53,213 nucleotides of DNA from UBA1231 sp045652765 (GCA_045652765.1 JAZOLG010000050.1:1-53213); one strand, 5' to 3'; shown: positions 43,438 through 53,186, numbered from the stretch's first letter. Numbers and translations: made by a program. The notes: generated by a model not told the origin, from the sequence alone.

Positions 43438-43827
43438 ATGAAATTATCAATTGTAACACCTAAGGGTAAATTTTATGATGATGTCGTTGATTATGTAGTA
43501 ATTGATGGTGATAATGGTCAAATTGCGATTATGGAAAATCATTCACCATTAGTACTTTCAGTATCTTTTGGTTTCATTAAACGAGTAATAAATAATGATG
43601 AATATTTCTACATGGTAGAAGGTGCTATTATCGAATATCAAAACAACGTTATAAATGTTATTGCTGGTGAAATTAATTATGGTGAAACATTAGAACTTGC
43701 AACTGAAAATTTCAATAAAATGCGTGAAAATCAAAGACTTGAGAATAATCGAAAACTAATTGATTTTACAAAACTCGAAAGAGATCTTGCTAAAAACATT
43801 AAAGAAATTAATGCATCAAAACTATAA
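43438..43827 (+). CDS. atpC: F1Fo ATP synthase subunit epsilon
   Basis: A 129-residue subunit with the N-terminal beta-sandwich (KLSIVTPKGKFYDDVVDYVV, GQIAIMENHSPLV) and a C-terminal helical pair from about residue 88. It begins on the base after the atpD stop and is the last gene of the operon. Confidence 0.93.
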   Translation: MKLSIVTPKGKFYDDVVDYVVIDGDNGQIAIMENHSPLVLSVSFGFIKRVINNDEYFYMVEGAIIEYQNNVINVIAGEINYGETLELATENFNKMRENQRLENNRKLIDFTKLERDLAKNIKEINASKL

Positions 43828-43858
43828 AAAAGCAGTATTGTCAAATACTGCTTTTTAT
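43828..43858 (+). terminator. terminator of the atp operon
   Basis: A 12-bp perfect stem (AAAAGCAGTATT / AATACTGCTTTT) with a GTCA loop, followed by T-rich sequence. Confidence 0.92.
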
Positions 43859-43873
43859 TATCAATACAATTAA

Positions 43874-43902
43874 TGGACAAATTAAAGTTTTTCGATTATA
43901 AT
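43874..43902 (+). promoter_or_regulatory. promoter of the aromatic amino acid operon
   Basis: TGGACA (43874-43879) and TATAAT (43897-43902) are 17 bases apart. The short leader has no T-box or attenuator hairpin, so control is probably by promoter or by enzyme feedback. Confidence 0.8.
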
Positions 43903-43933
43903 ATATAATATGCTTTATAAAATAGGTGAAGTT

Positions 43934-45121
43934 ATGATTAATCAAAAAAATTATGAATTAGGTTCAAATCGTTCAGCAATTAGAGAATTATTTGAATATG
44001 GTAATTATAGAAAACAACAAATAGGAATTGACAAAGTATTTGATTTTAGTTTAGGTAATCCAAGTGTTCCATCTCCTAGTATTGTAAATGAAACATTAAT
44101 TAAATTATTAGAAAGTACTGATTCAACTAAACTTCATGGATATACTAGTGCGGCAGGAGATTTAACTGTTCGAAATGCAATTGCTAGTTATTTAAATAAT
44201 AAATATAATATGGATACAGATGCGTCACTTATTTATTTGACTGTAGGCGCAGCTGCGTCTTTAACAATTACTCTAAATGCTTTATTAAATGATGATGATG
44301 AAGTAATTGTATTTTCACCTTTTTTTCCTGAATACAAAGTATTTACAGAAGCCGCAAAAGGAGTTTTAAAAATTGTTAAACCAAGTATACCTTCATTTCA
44401 ACCGGACTTAGAAGATTTGGAAAAAACAATTTCACCTAAAACTAAAGTTGTTATTATTAATTCACCTAATAATCCAACAGGTGTAATTTATACAAGTGAT
44501 ACTATTAAAAAAATATCAACTATTTTAGATAAAAAACAACAAGAATTTAATCATAATATATATATATTATCAGATGAACCATATCGTGAATTGGTTTATG
44601 GTAATATGCAAACACCTAATATTATGGAATATTACAATAATACAATTATTGGTTATTCATTCAGTAAATCGTTATCTTTACCAGGAGAAAGAATTGGTTA
44701 TATTCAAGTCTCAAAAAAGTGTAAAGAAAAAGAAGAACTGTTTAATGCTATTTGTGGTAGCGGAAGAAGTTTAGGGTTTGTATGCGCACCAAGTTTATTT
44801 CAGCACATGATTCCAAGTATTTTAGGCTTTACATCAGATATAAATGTATATCAAGAAAACCGTGATTTACTTTATAATGCTTTAACAACAATTGGATATG
44901 AAGTAGTTAAACCAGATGGTGCATTTTATCTTTTTGTGAAAGCTTTAGAAAGTGACGCATTAAAGTTTTCTGAACAAGCCAAAAAGTATGAACTACTAAT
45001 TGTTCCTAGTGACTCATTTGGATATCCTGGTTATGTTAGATTATCTTATTGTGTAAAAAAAGAAACAATTATTAATGCAATACCTGCATTTGAAAAATTA
45101 TATAATGATTATAATAAATAG
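43934..45121 (+). CDS. PLP-dependent class I/II aminotransferase
   Basis: A 395-residue fold-type I aminotransferase. It has NSPNNPTGVIY, LSDEPYRELVY with the PLP-pyridine Asp, and SFSKSLSLPGERIGY with the Schiff-base Lys. ATG 43934 is preferred because AGGTGAA precedes it and because ATG 43910 coincides with the predicted transcription start. Heading an operon for phenylalanine and tyrosine synthesis, it probably makes Phe and Tyr from phenylpyruvate and hydroxyphenylpyruvate, although an aspartate aminotransferase role is possible. Confidence 0.88.
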   Translation: MINQKNYELGSNRSAIRELFEYGNYRKQQIGIDKVFDFSLGNPSVPSPSIVNETLIKLLESTDSTKLHGYTSAAGDLTVRNAIASYLNNKYNMDTDASLIYLTVGAAASLTITLNALLNDDDEVIVFSPFFPEYKVFTEAAKGVLKIVKPSIPSFQPDLEDLEKTISPKTKVVIINSPNNPTGVIYTSDTIKKISTILDKKQQEFNHNIYILSDEPYRELVYGNMQTPNIMEYYNNTIIGYSFSKSLSLPGERIGYIQVSKKCKEKEELFNAICGSGRSLGFVCAPSLFQHMIPSILGFTSDINVYQENRDLLYNALTTIGYEVVKPDGAFYLFVKALESDALKFSEQAKKYELLIVPSDSFGYPGYVRLSYCVKKETIINAIPAFEKLYNDYNK

Positions 45122-45129
45122 GTAAAGAT

Positions 45130-46209
45130 ATGAATGAAATAAGAAAACAAATAAATGAAATTGATAAATCAATGGCAGAACTTTTTGAAAAACGCATGAT
45201 TTGTGCAAAGAAAATTGCGGAATACAAAAAAGAACATGCCCTACCAATTTTTGATCAAGCAAGAGAATTAGAAGTTATTAATAATAATTCTAAATATATC
45301 AAAAATGATGAAATTCGTGAATACTATGTTGATTTCTTACAAAATACAATGAATGTATCTAAAAGATATCAAGGAAGAGTATTAGAAGGATTAAAGGTTG
45401 CTTATAGTGGAGTTAAAGGGGCATTTGCATATATCGCATCAACTCAGATGTTTCCAAATGCAACATATTTTCCGTATAAAGATTTTGTTAGTGCTTATAA
45501 TGCGGTTGTAAATGGTGAATGTGACACATGTGTATTACCACTAGAAAATAGTTATGCAGGTGAAGTTGGAAATGTTATGGATTTAATTTTTTCAGGACCA
45601 CTTCATGTAAACCAAGTTAAAGAAATAACTATTAATCAAAATCTTATTGGTATAAAAGGTACATGCCTTGAAAATATAAAAAAAGTTATTAGTCATGAAC
45701 AAGCACTAAATCAATGTAGTGAATATCTTCAAAAACATGGTTTAGAAACAGAAGACGTTGTAAATACCGCTGTTGCTGCTAAAATGGTAAAAGATGCTAA
45801 CGACCCACACTTAGCCGCAATCGCCTCTACTGATACAGTTGAATTATATGATTTAGAAATCATCGAATCAAATATTAATTCTAGTAATAATAATACAACA
45901 CGTTTCGGTGCTTTTACTAAAGCTCAAAATGTTGAGTTTATGAATAATAAAATGGGTGTATATACAATCTTAGTGTTTACTGTTAAAAATGAAGCAGGTG
46001 CACTTGCTAAAACACTTAATATTATTGGTTCTTATGGATATAATATGCGTACTCTTAGAAGTCGCCCAATGAAAGACTTAATATGGAATTACTATTTCTA
46101 TGTTGAACTTGATGGTTCTATTAATACACAAGATGGTAAAGATATGTTAAATGCTTTAAAAGTATTTTGTGATAAACTAAAAGTAGTCGGAACTTATTTT
46201 AATAATTGA
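45130..46209 (+). CDS. pheA: bifunctional chorismate mutase / prephenate dehydratase
   Basis: A 359-residue fusion. Residues 1-80 are an AroQ-type chorismate mutase (RKQINEIDKSMAELFEKRMICAKKIAEYKKE). Residues 88-265 are the dehydratase (VAYSGVKGAFAYIAS, LPLENSYAGEVGNVMDL, NTAVAAKMV, NTTRFGAF with the catalytic Thr). Residues 275-355 form an ACT domain (YTILVFTVKNEAGALAKTLNIIGSYG is its start) for phenylalanine feedback, though the Phe-binding ESRP-type motif reads LRSRPMKD. It makes phenylpyruvate. Confidence 0.94.
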   Translation: MNEIRKQINEIDKSMAELFEKRMICAKKIAEYKKEHALPIFDQARELEVINNNSKYIKNDEIREYYVDFLQNTMNVSKRYQGRVLEGLKVAYSGVKGAFAYIASTQMFPNATYFPYKDFVSAYNAVVNGECDTCVLPLENSYAGEVGNVMDLIFSGPLHVNQVKEITINQNLIGIKGTCLENIKKVISHEQALNQCSEYLQKHGLETEDVVNTAVAAKMVKDANDPHLAAIASTDTVELYDLEIIESNINSSNNNTTRFGAFTKAQNVEFMNNKMGVYTILVFTVKNEAGALAKTLNIIGSYGYNMRTLRSRPMKDLIWNYYFYVELDGSINTQDGKDMLNALKVFCDKLKVVGTYFNN

Positions 46210-46218
46210 GGTTAAAAA

Positions 46219-47217
46219 ATGAAACTAACAGTTACTTATAATAATTTAGAATATGATGTTGTAATTGAAAAAAATAGCTTAGATAAAATAAATGAATATC
46301 TAGACTTAAATCGTAAAGTATTAGTTGTAACTGATAGTTTAGTTCCAACAATATATTCGAAGAAAGTTTTAGATTATGCCAAAGACGGATATTTGTATAC
46401 AATTGAATCTGGTGAAAAATCAAAAAACTTTGATAATTACACAAAGATTTTAAACTTTTTAATTGACAAAGAGTTTTCTAGAAGTGATTGTATTATAGCA
46501 GTAGGTGGAGGAGTTGTTGGAGATTTAACTGGCTTTGTTGCAAGTACATATATGCGTGGGATTGATTTTTACAATATCCCGACAACACTACTTTCACAAG
46601 TTGATTCTTCGATTGGTGGAAAAACAGCAATTGACTTTAATGGTGTAAAAAATGTTGTTGGCGCATTTTATCCGCCAAAGAAAGTGATTATTGATCCAAC
46701 TACTTTATTAACACTTGATAAAAGACAACTACATTCTGGTCTTGTTGAAGCAATTAAAATGGCTTTAACATCAAATGTTGAACTTTTTGATTTTATAGAA
46801 AATTCAAGTTGTTTATGTGATGATTTAGAATACATCATAATTGAGGCTTTAAAGATTAAAAAATCAATAGTCGAACAAGATCCAAAAGAACAAGGATTAA
46901 GAAGAATTTTAAACTTTGGTCATACAATTGGTCATGCTATTGAAAGTAGTGGAAAGTTTAATGATTTGTTACATGGTGAAGCAGTTGGTATTGGTATGCT
47001 ATATTTTTCATCAAACGATGTCAAATTAAGACTACAAAAAGTATTAGAAAAATATGACTTACCAACATCAGTAAATACATCAAGTACAGAATTAATTAAA
47101 TATATTAATTTAGATAAAAAAAGAACAGGTAATAACATTACAATTGTAAAAGTTAATGAACCTGGTAAATATATATTAGAAAAAATAGAATTAGATGAAA
47201 TTAAAAAATTTTTATAG
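46219..47217 (+). CDS. aroB: 3-dehydroquinate synthase
   Basis: A 332-residue NAD+ and Zn2+-dependent enzyme of the second shikimate step. It has VGGGVVGDLTGFVASTYMRG, IPTTLLSQVDSSIGGKTAID, the metal ligands in HSGLVEAIKMAL (Glu) and NFGHTIGHAIE plus LLHGEAVGIG (His residues). Full length. Confidence 0.96.
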   Translation: MKLTVTYNNLEYDVVIEKNSLDKINEYLDLNRKVLVVTDSLVPTIYSKKVLDYAKDGYLYTIESGEKSKNFDNYTKILNFLIDKEFSRSDCIIAVGGGVVGDLTGFVASTYMRGIDFYNIPTTLLSQVDSSIGGKTAIDFNGVKNVVGAFYPPKKVIIDPTTLLTLDKRQLHSGLVEAIKMALTSNVELFDFIENSSCLCDDLEYIIIEALKIKKSIVEQDPKEQGLRRILNFGHTIGHAIESSGKFNDLLHGEAVGIGMLYFSSNDVKLRLQKVLEKYDLPTSVNTSSTELIKYINLDKKRTGNNITIVKVNEPGKYILEKIELDEIKKFL

Positions 47218-47226
47218 GAGGTAGCA

Positions 47227-48312
47227 ATGCGAAATATTCTTGGCGATTATCTTACTCTTTCATTATTTGGTGAAAGTCATGGACCATTAATTGGTTCAAC
47301 ACTTGATGGAATCCCATCAGGCATTAAAGTTGATGAAGATTTTATTAAATTAATGCTTTGTAAAAGAAGACCACAAAAAGATATTGAAACAAAAAGAGTT
47401 GAAATGGATGACTTTGAAATCGTAAGCGGTGTATTCAATGGTTATACAACTGGTGCTCCTCTTACTATTTTAATTAAGAATAATAATGTTATTAGTAAAG
47501 ATTATAGTGAACTCAAAAATATAATGAGACCATCACATGCTGATTATGCAGCAAATGTAAAATATAATGGTTATAATGATTATCGTGGTGGTGGACATTT
47601 CTCTGGTCGAATTACTGCATCAATTGTTGCTAGTGGATCAATCTTACTTAAAGCATTAAGAGAAAAAGGTATTTACATAGGAACACATATTAAAAAGTGT
47701 GGAACGGTCTTAGATAAAGATTTTTCCCTTGATGCATTAGAAGTTAAAGATTTAATGGAAAAAGAATTTCCAGTTCTTAATGATATTGAAAAAGATATCA
47801 AAAAAGTTATTTTAGAAGCTAAAGAAAATAATGATTCAGTAGGCGGAATACTTCAAACAGCTATTATTGGTTTACCTTGTGGACTTGGAAATGAATGGTT
47901 TTCATCAGTAGAAGGAAAACTTGCGAATGCATGTTTTTCCATAGGTGGGGTAAAAGGTATTGAATTTGGGCTTGGTTTTGATTTTAGTAATAAATTAGGA
48001 TCAACTGCCAATGATCAATTATATGTAGAAGATAATAAAATAAAAACATATACAAATAATAATGGTGGTATTAATGGTGGAATTACTAATGGAATGCCAG
48101 TAGTATTTAATTTAGCTATTAAACCAACACCATCAATTATGAAAGAACAAAACACTGTTAATATCGAAAAAATGGAAAATGTTAAATTAGAATTAATTGG
48201 TAGACATGATCCAGCAATTATTCGAAGAATGGCAGTTGTTATTGATACAATAACTGCACTTGTTGTATGTGATTTATTAAAAGAAAAATATGGTGAAAAT
48301 TTCTTAAAATAA
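47227..48312 (+). CDS. aroC: chorismate synthase
   Basis: A 361-residue reduced-FMN-dependent enzyme forming chorismate from EPSP. Signature sequences are GESHGPLIGSTLDGIPSGI, the RRPQKD flavin/phosphate loop, RPSHADYAANVKY, YRGGGHFSGRITASIVASG and GRHDPAIIRRM. A 20- to 30-residue internal segment (about 190-220) is normal for the family. AGGAGG precedes the start. Confidence 0.96.
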   Translation: MRNILGDYLTLSLFGESHGPLIGSTLDGIPSGIKVDEDFIKLMLCKRRPQKDIETKRVEMDDFEIVSGVFNGYTTGAPLTILIKNNNVISKDYSELKNIMRPSHADYAANVKYNGYNDYRGGGHFSGRITASIVASGSILLKALREKGIYIGTHIKKCGTVLDKDFSLDALEVKDLMEKEFPVLNDIEKDIKKVILEAKENNDSVGGILQTAIIGLPCGLGNEWFSSVEGKLANACFSIGGVKGIEFGLGFDFSNKLGSTANDQLYVEDNKIKTYTNNNGGINGGITNGMPVVFNLAIKPTPSIMKEQNTVNIEKMENVKLELIGRHDPAIIRRMAVVIDTITALVVCDLLKEKYGENFLK

Positions 48313-48323
48313 AGGAGGACAAT

Positions 48324-49559
48324 ATGAAATACGGTCTTATTGGTGAACATTTAGGTCATAGTTTTTCAAAAGAAATTCATGAATCAATTGGTAATTATGA
48401 ATATCAAATTCATGAAGTGGCAAAAGAACAACTAGATTTATTTATGAAAAGTAAAAACTTTTGTGGTATTAATGTAACAATTCCATATAAAGAAAAAGTT
48501 ATACCATATTTAGACTATATTGATCCTTCAGCAGCCTTAATTGGTGCGGTCAACACTATTGTAAATAAGAATGGCTTACTAAGTGGTTACAACACTGATT
48601 TTTTAGGTTTAAGAGATTTAATTTTAAAATCAAAAATAAAAATTAAAGATCAAAAGGTTTTAATTTTAGGAAATGGTGGAACATCAAAAACAGCTCAAGC
48701 CGTTTTTAAACATTTAGAAGCTTCCACTATTAAGGTAGTTGCGTTAGAACCAAGGGGTGAAGAAATATCATACCAAGAAGCTCTTGAACTTCATAATGAT
48801 GCACAAATCATCTTAAACGCAACACCAGTTGGGATGTATCCTAATAATCAAGACTTAATAATTGATATAAATAACTTCACTAATTTGAAGGGCGTTTTTG
48901 ATGTCGTGTATAATCCAATGAAAACGAAGCTTGTACAAACTGCTAAAGCTAAGGGCATTAAAGCTTATGGTGGATTATATATGTTAGTGGCACAAGCAGT
49001 ATACGCATCTTGTATATTTAGAGATGTAGAAATTGAACAAAAAGTTATTAATGAAATATATACAAAAATTAGAAAAGAAAAAAGAAATATTGTTTTAATC
49101 GGAATGCCTTCTTGTGGTAAGTCAACAATAGGTAAAAATCTTGCGAAAAAATTAAATAAAGATTTTGTTGATATTGATAAAGAAATTGAAAAAGAAATTG
49201 GTACATCTATTAAAACATTTATTGAAACAAGTGGTGAAGATGCTTTTAGAAAATTAGAAACAGAAGTAACATATAAATTTTCTAAACTAAATAATCAAGT
49301 AATATCAACAGGTGGAGGAGTAATCAAACGACAAATCAATATTGATAATTTAAGACAAAATGGAAAAATTGTTTTTATTGATCGTCCACTAGAAATGCTT
49401 ACTGCAACTTCATCTAGACCACTTTCAAATGATCCGGAAAAGTTAAAAAAATTATATTCTGAACGTTATGACATATATATGCGAAATGCTGATTTAGTTA
49501 TTAAAAATGATGAAGAATTCGAAGAATGTGTCTATAAGTTATATTATGAGGTAAAATAA
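48324..49559 (+). CDS. aroE-aroK: shikimate dehydrogenase - shikimate kinase fusion
   Basis: A 411-residue fusion. Residues 1-245 are AroE (GEHLGHSFSKEIHE, NVTIPYKEKVIPYL with the catalytic Lys, GAVNTIV, YNTDFLGL, the NADP loop LGNGGTSKTA). After a short linker, residues 253-411 are shikimate kinase: Walker A GMPSCGKSTIG near 260, DIDKEIEKEIG, DAFRKLETEV and STGGGVIKR, with the LID Arg in TSSRPL. One polypeptide thus performs two consecutive steps (dehydroshikimate to shikimate to shikimate-3-phosphate). The stop overlaps aroQ (TAATG). Confidence 0.95.
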   Translation: MKYGLIGEHLGHSFSKEIHESIGNYEYQIHEVAKEQLDLFMKSKNFCGINVTIPYKEKVIPYLDYIDPSAALIGAVNTIVNKNGLLSGYNTDFLGLRDLILKSKIKIKDQKVLILGNGGTSKTAQAVFKHLEASTIKVVALEPRGEEISYQEALELHNDAQIILNATPVGMYPNNQDLIIDINNFTNLKGVFDVVYNPMKTKLVQTAKAKGIKAYGGLYMLVAQAVYASCIFRDVEIEQKVINEIYTKIRKEKRNIVLIGMPSCGKSTIGKNLAKKLNKDFVDIDKEIEKEIGTSIKTFIETSGEDAFRKLETEVTYKFSKLNNQVISTGGGVIKRQINIDNLRQNGKIVFIDRPLEMLTATSSRPLSNDPEKLKKLYSERYDIYMRNADLVIKNDEEFEECVYKLYYEVK

Positions 49560-49984
49560 TGAAAATACTTGTAATTAATGGTCCTAATCTTAATTTTTTA
49601 GGAATTAGAGAAAAAGATTTGTATGGATCAAATACTTATCAAGATTTATGTGATATGATTAATGATTACGCAACAAAGTTAAAGATTGAAGTAGAATTGT
49701 TTCAGTCAAATCATGAAGGCGCAATTGTTGATAAAATTCAAGAAGCATACTTAAATAAAGTAGATGGTATTGTTATTAATCCAGCTGCTTATACTCATAC
49801 AAGTATAGCAATACTTGATGCGTTGAAATCAGTTATGATTCCAACAGTTGAAGTTCATATTACAGATGTTAATAAAAGAGAAGATTATCGTAAAATAAGT
49901 TTTGTTAAAGAAGCCGCAGAACTATCAATTGTCGGCCATGGCTTGAAAGGATACTTAGAGGCAATTGATTATTTAATTAAATAA
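49559..49984 (+). CDS. aroQ: type II 3-dehydroquinate dehydratase
   Basis: A 141-residue small dodecameric dehydratase. It shows INGPNLNFLGIREKDLYG with the catalytic Arg and Tyr nearby, QSNHEGAIVDKIQEA, INPAAYTHTSIAILDAL and VEVHITDVNKREDYR with the catalytic His. It supplies the third shikimate step, so no separate AroD is needed. Confidence 0.96.
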   Translation: MKILVINGPNLNFLGIREKDLYGSNTYQDLCDMINDYATKLKIEVELFQSNHEGAIVDKIQEAYLNKVDGIVINPAAYTHTSIAILDALKSVMIPTVEVHITDVNKREDYRKISFVKEAAELSIVGHGLKGYLEAIDYLIK

Positions 49985-50007
49985 ATTATAGAAAGGTCGC
50001 TGCAGAA

Positions 50008-51213
50008 ATGATTGAAATCAAAAAGACAACTGCTAAAGGACAAGTAATTGTTCCTCCATCAAAAAGTTATGCCCACCGATTATTGATCGCTGCAGCACTA
50101 ACAAATAAAACATGTTATGTAGAAAATATCGAACTTAGTAACGATATTAAAGCATCAATTAATTGTTTAGAAACAATTGGAAAAAAAATAACTTTCAAAG
50201 ACAATTTAGTTAAAGTAGAAACAGTAAAAACTTATCAAGAACTTGATGATACTTTAATATTTGATTGTTTTGAAAGTGGTAGCACACTTAGATTTTTTAT
50301 ACCTCTTGCGTTAACTTTAGGAAAAACTGCGATATTTAAAGGGACAGAAAAATTATTAAGTAGAGGTATAAGTGTTTACGAAGAAATATGTCAAACACAA
50401 AATATTGAGATAATTAAAGAACAAAATCAAATTATGTTTAAAGGTTTACTAAAACCAGCCACATTTAATATTCCAGGAAACATTAGTAGTCAATTTATAA
50501 CAGGATTATTATTCGCATTACCACTATTAAATGGTGATAGTTTTTTAAATATTACAACTAATTTGGAAAGCGCTAATTATATTGATATAACACTTGATGT
50601 TTTAAGACTTTCTGGAATTGAAATTGTCAATATTGATAATCGATATATTATTAAAGGTCCTCAAGAATATCAAGTATCAAAATTTATAGTTGAAGGAGAC
50701 TATTCTAATGCTTCATTTCTTGATGCCTTTAACTATTTAGATGGAAATGTAGAATTAATGGGATTAAAAGAAAACTCCATGCAAGGTGATAAAATATATA
50801 AAAAATATTTTAAACTTTTAACAACTAGCTTCAATCAAATTGATCTTCAAAATGCGATTGATTTAGGTCCAATCTTATTTGTTATGGCAAGTATATTCCA
50901 TGGAGCACATTTTATTAATACAAATAGATTAAAAATTAAAGAAAGTAATCGTATTAATGATTTAGCTGTGGAATTATGTAAATTTGGTATTCAAATTGAA
51001 GAGTTTGATAATGAAGTAATTATCAAAAAACAACCAATTCATTATCCAATTGATGTATTAGATGGACATAATGATCACCGTATTGTCATGGCCCTTTCGG
51101 TTCTACTTACAACAACAGGTGGATTTATTGAAGGAATTGAGGCTGTAAATAAAAGTTATCCTAAATTTTTTAACGATTTAAAAACACTTGGAATCGAGGT
51201 AAGACAATGCTAG
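50008..51213 (+). CDS. aroA: EPSP synthase (3-phosphoshikimate 1-carboxyvinyltransferase)
   Basis: A 401-residue enzyme joining shikimate-3-phosphate and PEP. It has VPPSKSYAHRLLIAAAL at the start, SGSTLRFFIPLAL, SQFITGLLFALPLL, IKESNRINDLA and DGHNDHRIVMALSV. The segment ESGSTLRF, where many enzymes have N-[AS]-G-T-[AST]-x-R, is of the class II-like (glyphosate-tolerant) kind; that is a family-level hint only. It overlaps tyrA by 7 bases. Confidence 0.95.
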   Translation: MIEIKKTTAKGQVIVPPSKSYAHRLLIAAALTNKTCYVENIELSNDIKASINCLETIGKKITFKDNLVKVETVKTYQELDDTLIFDCFESGSTLRFFIPLALTLGKTAIFKGTEKLLSRGISVYEEICQTQNIEIIKEQNQIMFKGLLKPATFNIPGNISSQFITGLLFALPLLNGDSFLNITTNLESANYIDITLDVLRLSGIEIVNIDNRYIIKGPQEYQVSKFIVEGDYSNASFLDAFNYLDGNVELMGLKENSMQGDKIYKKYFKLLTTSFNQIDLQNAIDLGPILFVMASIFHGAHFINTNRLKIKESNRINDLAVELCKFGIQIEEFDNEVIIKKQPIHYPIDVLDGHNDHRIVMALSVLLTTTGGFIEGIEAVNKSYPKFFNDLKTLGIEVRQC

Positions 51214-52058
51214 ATAAAAATAATAAAATACTAATCGTCGGCCTAGGACTTTTAGGTGGAAGTTACGCATCATGTTTGATGGAAGCAGGTTATCAAGTCT
51301 ATGCTATTGATAAAAATCCATCATCAATTGAATATGCTATTAAAAATAATATTATTATTGATGGTACAACCGAAGTTCATAAAGAATTTGTTGAACAATT
51401 TGATTTGTTAATCTTTTGTTTATATCCAAAAGTATTTGTAGAATGGATTAATAATTATCAACAGTTTATTAAAACAGGAGCTGTTTTAACAGATGTTACT
51501 GGTGTAAAAAGTTATATCATTAATGAATTAGAAAAAGTATTGAGAAAAGACTTAGAGTTTATTGGTGCTCACCCCATGGCTGGCCGTGAAGTATATGGAG
51601 TAGAAAATAGTAAAAAAGACTTATTCTTAGCCGCAAATCTAATTATTACTCCAACTAAGAAATCGACACCGAAAGCTATTTCGATGGTTGAAGATATTGG
51701 TAAAATTTTAGGCTTTAAAAATATTGTTAAATTATCTCCCGAAGAACATGATGAAATGATTGGATTTTTATCACAACTTACGCACTGTATCGCAGTTAGT
51801 TTGATGACTTGTAAAGATTCAAAAAATTTAGTTCAATATACTGGAGACTCTTTTAGAGATTTAACAAGAATTGCTAGAATTAATGAAAATATGTGGAGTG
51901 AATTATTTTTATTAAATAAAGAAGAATTGTTAAAACAAATGAGTGAATTTGAAGAACAATTTAAATTATTAAAACAAACAATAGAAAATGAAGATATTGA
52001 AAAAATGAAAGATATTATGCGTCTTTCGACATTAAGAAGAAGTTATTTTGATAAATAG
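51207..52058 (+). CDS. tyrA: prephenate dehydrogenase
   Basis: A 283-residue NAD(P)-dependent enzyme leading to hydroxyphenylpyruvate. The Rossmann loop is IVGLGLLGGSYA, with an acidic end of strand 2 (YAIDKNPSS) favouring NAD. GAHPMAGREVYGVEN carries the catalytic His, and FLSQLTHCIAVSL and GDSFRDLTRIA complete the fold. There is no C-terminal ACT domain, so tyrosine feedback is not expected in the usual form. Confidence 0.94.
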   Translation: MLDKNNKILIVGLGLLGGSYASCLMEAGYQVYAIDKNPSSIEYAIKNNIIIDGTTEVHKEFVEQFDLLIFCLYPKVFVEWINNYQQFIKTGAVLTDVTGVKSYIINELEKVLRKDLEFIGAHPMAGREVYGVENSKKDLFLAANLIITPTKKSTPKAISMVEDIGKILGFKNIVKLSPEEHDEMIGFLSQLTHCIAVSLMTCKDSKNLVQYTGDSFRDLTRIARINENMWSELFLLNKEELLKQMSEFEEQFKLLKQTIENEDIEKMKDIMRLSTLRRSYFDK

Positions 52059-52072
52059 AAAGAGTGATTGAT

Positions 52073-53110
52073 ATGAATATGGAATTTTTAAGAAAATTGC
52101 CGACACCGCAAGAAATTAAAAATCTTTATCCGTTAAATGATGATTTAAAAGCAATCAAAAAACAAAACGATGAAGAAATTCAAAAAGTATTTAAAGGTGA
52201 AAGTGATAAGTTAATTTTAGTCATAGGACCATGTTCAGCGGACCGTGAGGATGCAGTAATTGACTATATTAAACGTTTAAGAAAAGTTCAAGATCAAGTG
52301 AAAGATCAAATTGTGATTATACCTAGAATTTATACTAATAAACCAAGAACAACAGGCGCAGGATATAAAGGGATGTTACATCAACCAAATCCATTAAGTG
52401 ATCCAGATATGTTAAAAGGTTTAATTGCGATAAGAAAGCTACATATGAAAGCTTTAGCAGAAACTGGTTTTTCTTGTGCCGATGAAATGTTATATCCCGA
52501 AAATCATCGTTATTTATCAGATTTACTTTCTTACGTCGCAGTTGGTGCGCGTTCTGTTGAAGATCAACAACACCGTCTAACTGCTAGTGGATTAGATATT
52601 CCTGTTGGAATGAAAAATCCAACAAGTGGTGATTTAACCGTAATGATGAATTCAATTAATGCAGCACAAAATTCCCATACATTTATTTATCGTGGATGGG
52701 AAGTAGTAAGTAAGGGTAATGATATGGCTCATGCCATTTTACGTGGATATGTTGATAGAGAAGGGAAATCACACCCTAACTATCATTTTGAAGATTTAGC
52801 CTTAATTGCTAAACAATATGAAGAATCAGGATTAAAAAATCCTGCGGTCATTGTTGATACTAATCATGCTAACTCAAATAAAAAATGGGATCAACAAGTT
52901 CGCATCGCCAAAGAGATTTTACATTCAACAAGACATAACGATCAAATAAAAAAACTTGTTAAAGGTTTAATGATTGAATCTTATATCGAAGATGGATGTC
53001 AAAAATTAGAAGAAGGTACTTATGGTAAATCGATTACTGATCCATGCCTTGGTTGGGAAAAAACAGAAAAATTAATATTTGAAATTGCAGAACTTAGAAG
53101 ACAACAATAG
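52073..53110 (+). CDS. aroF: DAHP synthase, type I-alpha (AroFGH class)
   Basis: A 345-residue enzyme condensing PEP and erythrose-4-phosphate, the entry step of the pathway. It has GPCSADREDAV, RIYTNKPRTTGAGYKGML, GARSVEDQQHRLTASGL, PVGMKNPTSGD, VDTNHANSNKKW and MIESYIEDG. It is of the enterobacterial AroFGH class rather than the chorismate-mutase-fused class of Bacillus. ATG 52073 is preferred over GTG 52064 on ribosome-site spacing. It is the last gene of the operon. Confidence 0.94.
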   Translation: MNMEFLRKLPTPQEIKNLYPLNDDLKAIKKQNDEEIQKVFKGESDKLILVIGPCSADREDAVIDYIKRLRKVQDQVKDQIVIIPRIYTNKPRTTGAGYKGMLHQPNPLSDPDMLKGLIAIRKLHMKALAETGFSCADEMLYPENHRYLSDLLSYVAVGARSVEDQQHRLTASGLDIPVGMKNPTSGDLTVMMNSINAAQNSHTFIYRGWEVVSKGNDMAHAILRGYVDREGKSHPNYHFEDLALIAKQYEESGLKNPAVIVDTNHANSNKKWDQQVRIAKEILHSTRHNDQIKKLVKGLMIESYIEDGCQKLEEGTYGKSITDPCLGWEKTEKLIFEIAELRRQQ

Positions 53111-53121
53111 TTGTCTTTTTT
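53099..53121 (+). terminator. terminator of the aromatic operon
   Basis: AGACAAC / GTTGTCT with an AATA loop contains the aroF stop and is followed by six T. Confidence 0.88.
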
Positions 53122-53132
53122 AAAAAACAATA

Positions 53133-53186
53133 ACTCAAGTAATGCTTGAGTAAATATTTAGTAAATTCAATAAATGCTTTATTGAT
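53133..53186. repeat. two further small hairpins at the right edge
   Basis: ACTCAAG/CTTGAGT (53133-53151) and CAATAAA/TTTATTG (about 53169-53185) are visible after the terminator. They may be backup terminators or the leader of a gene outside the window. Confidence 0.4.

Noticed and set aside
43903..43933. T-box or other amino-acid riboswitch before the aromatic operon
   Set aside because: The leader is only about 25 bases, with no specifier loop, T-box sequence or terminator.
51207..52058. ACT domain at the TyrA C-terminus
   Set aside because: The protein ends after the helical dimerisation domain at 283 residues, leaving no room for one.
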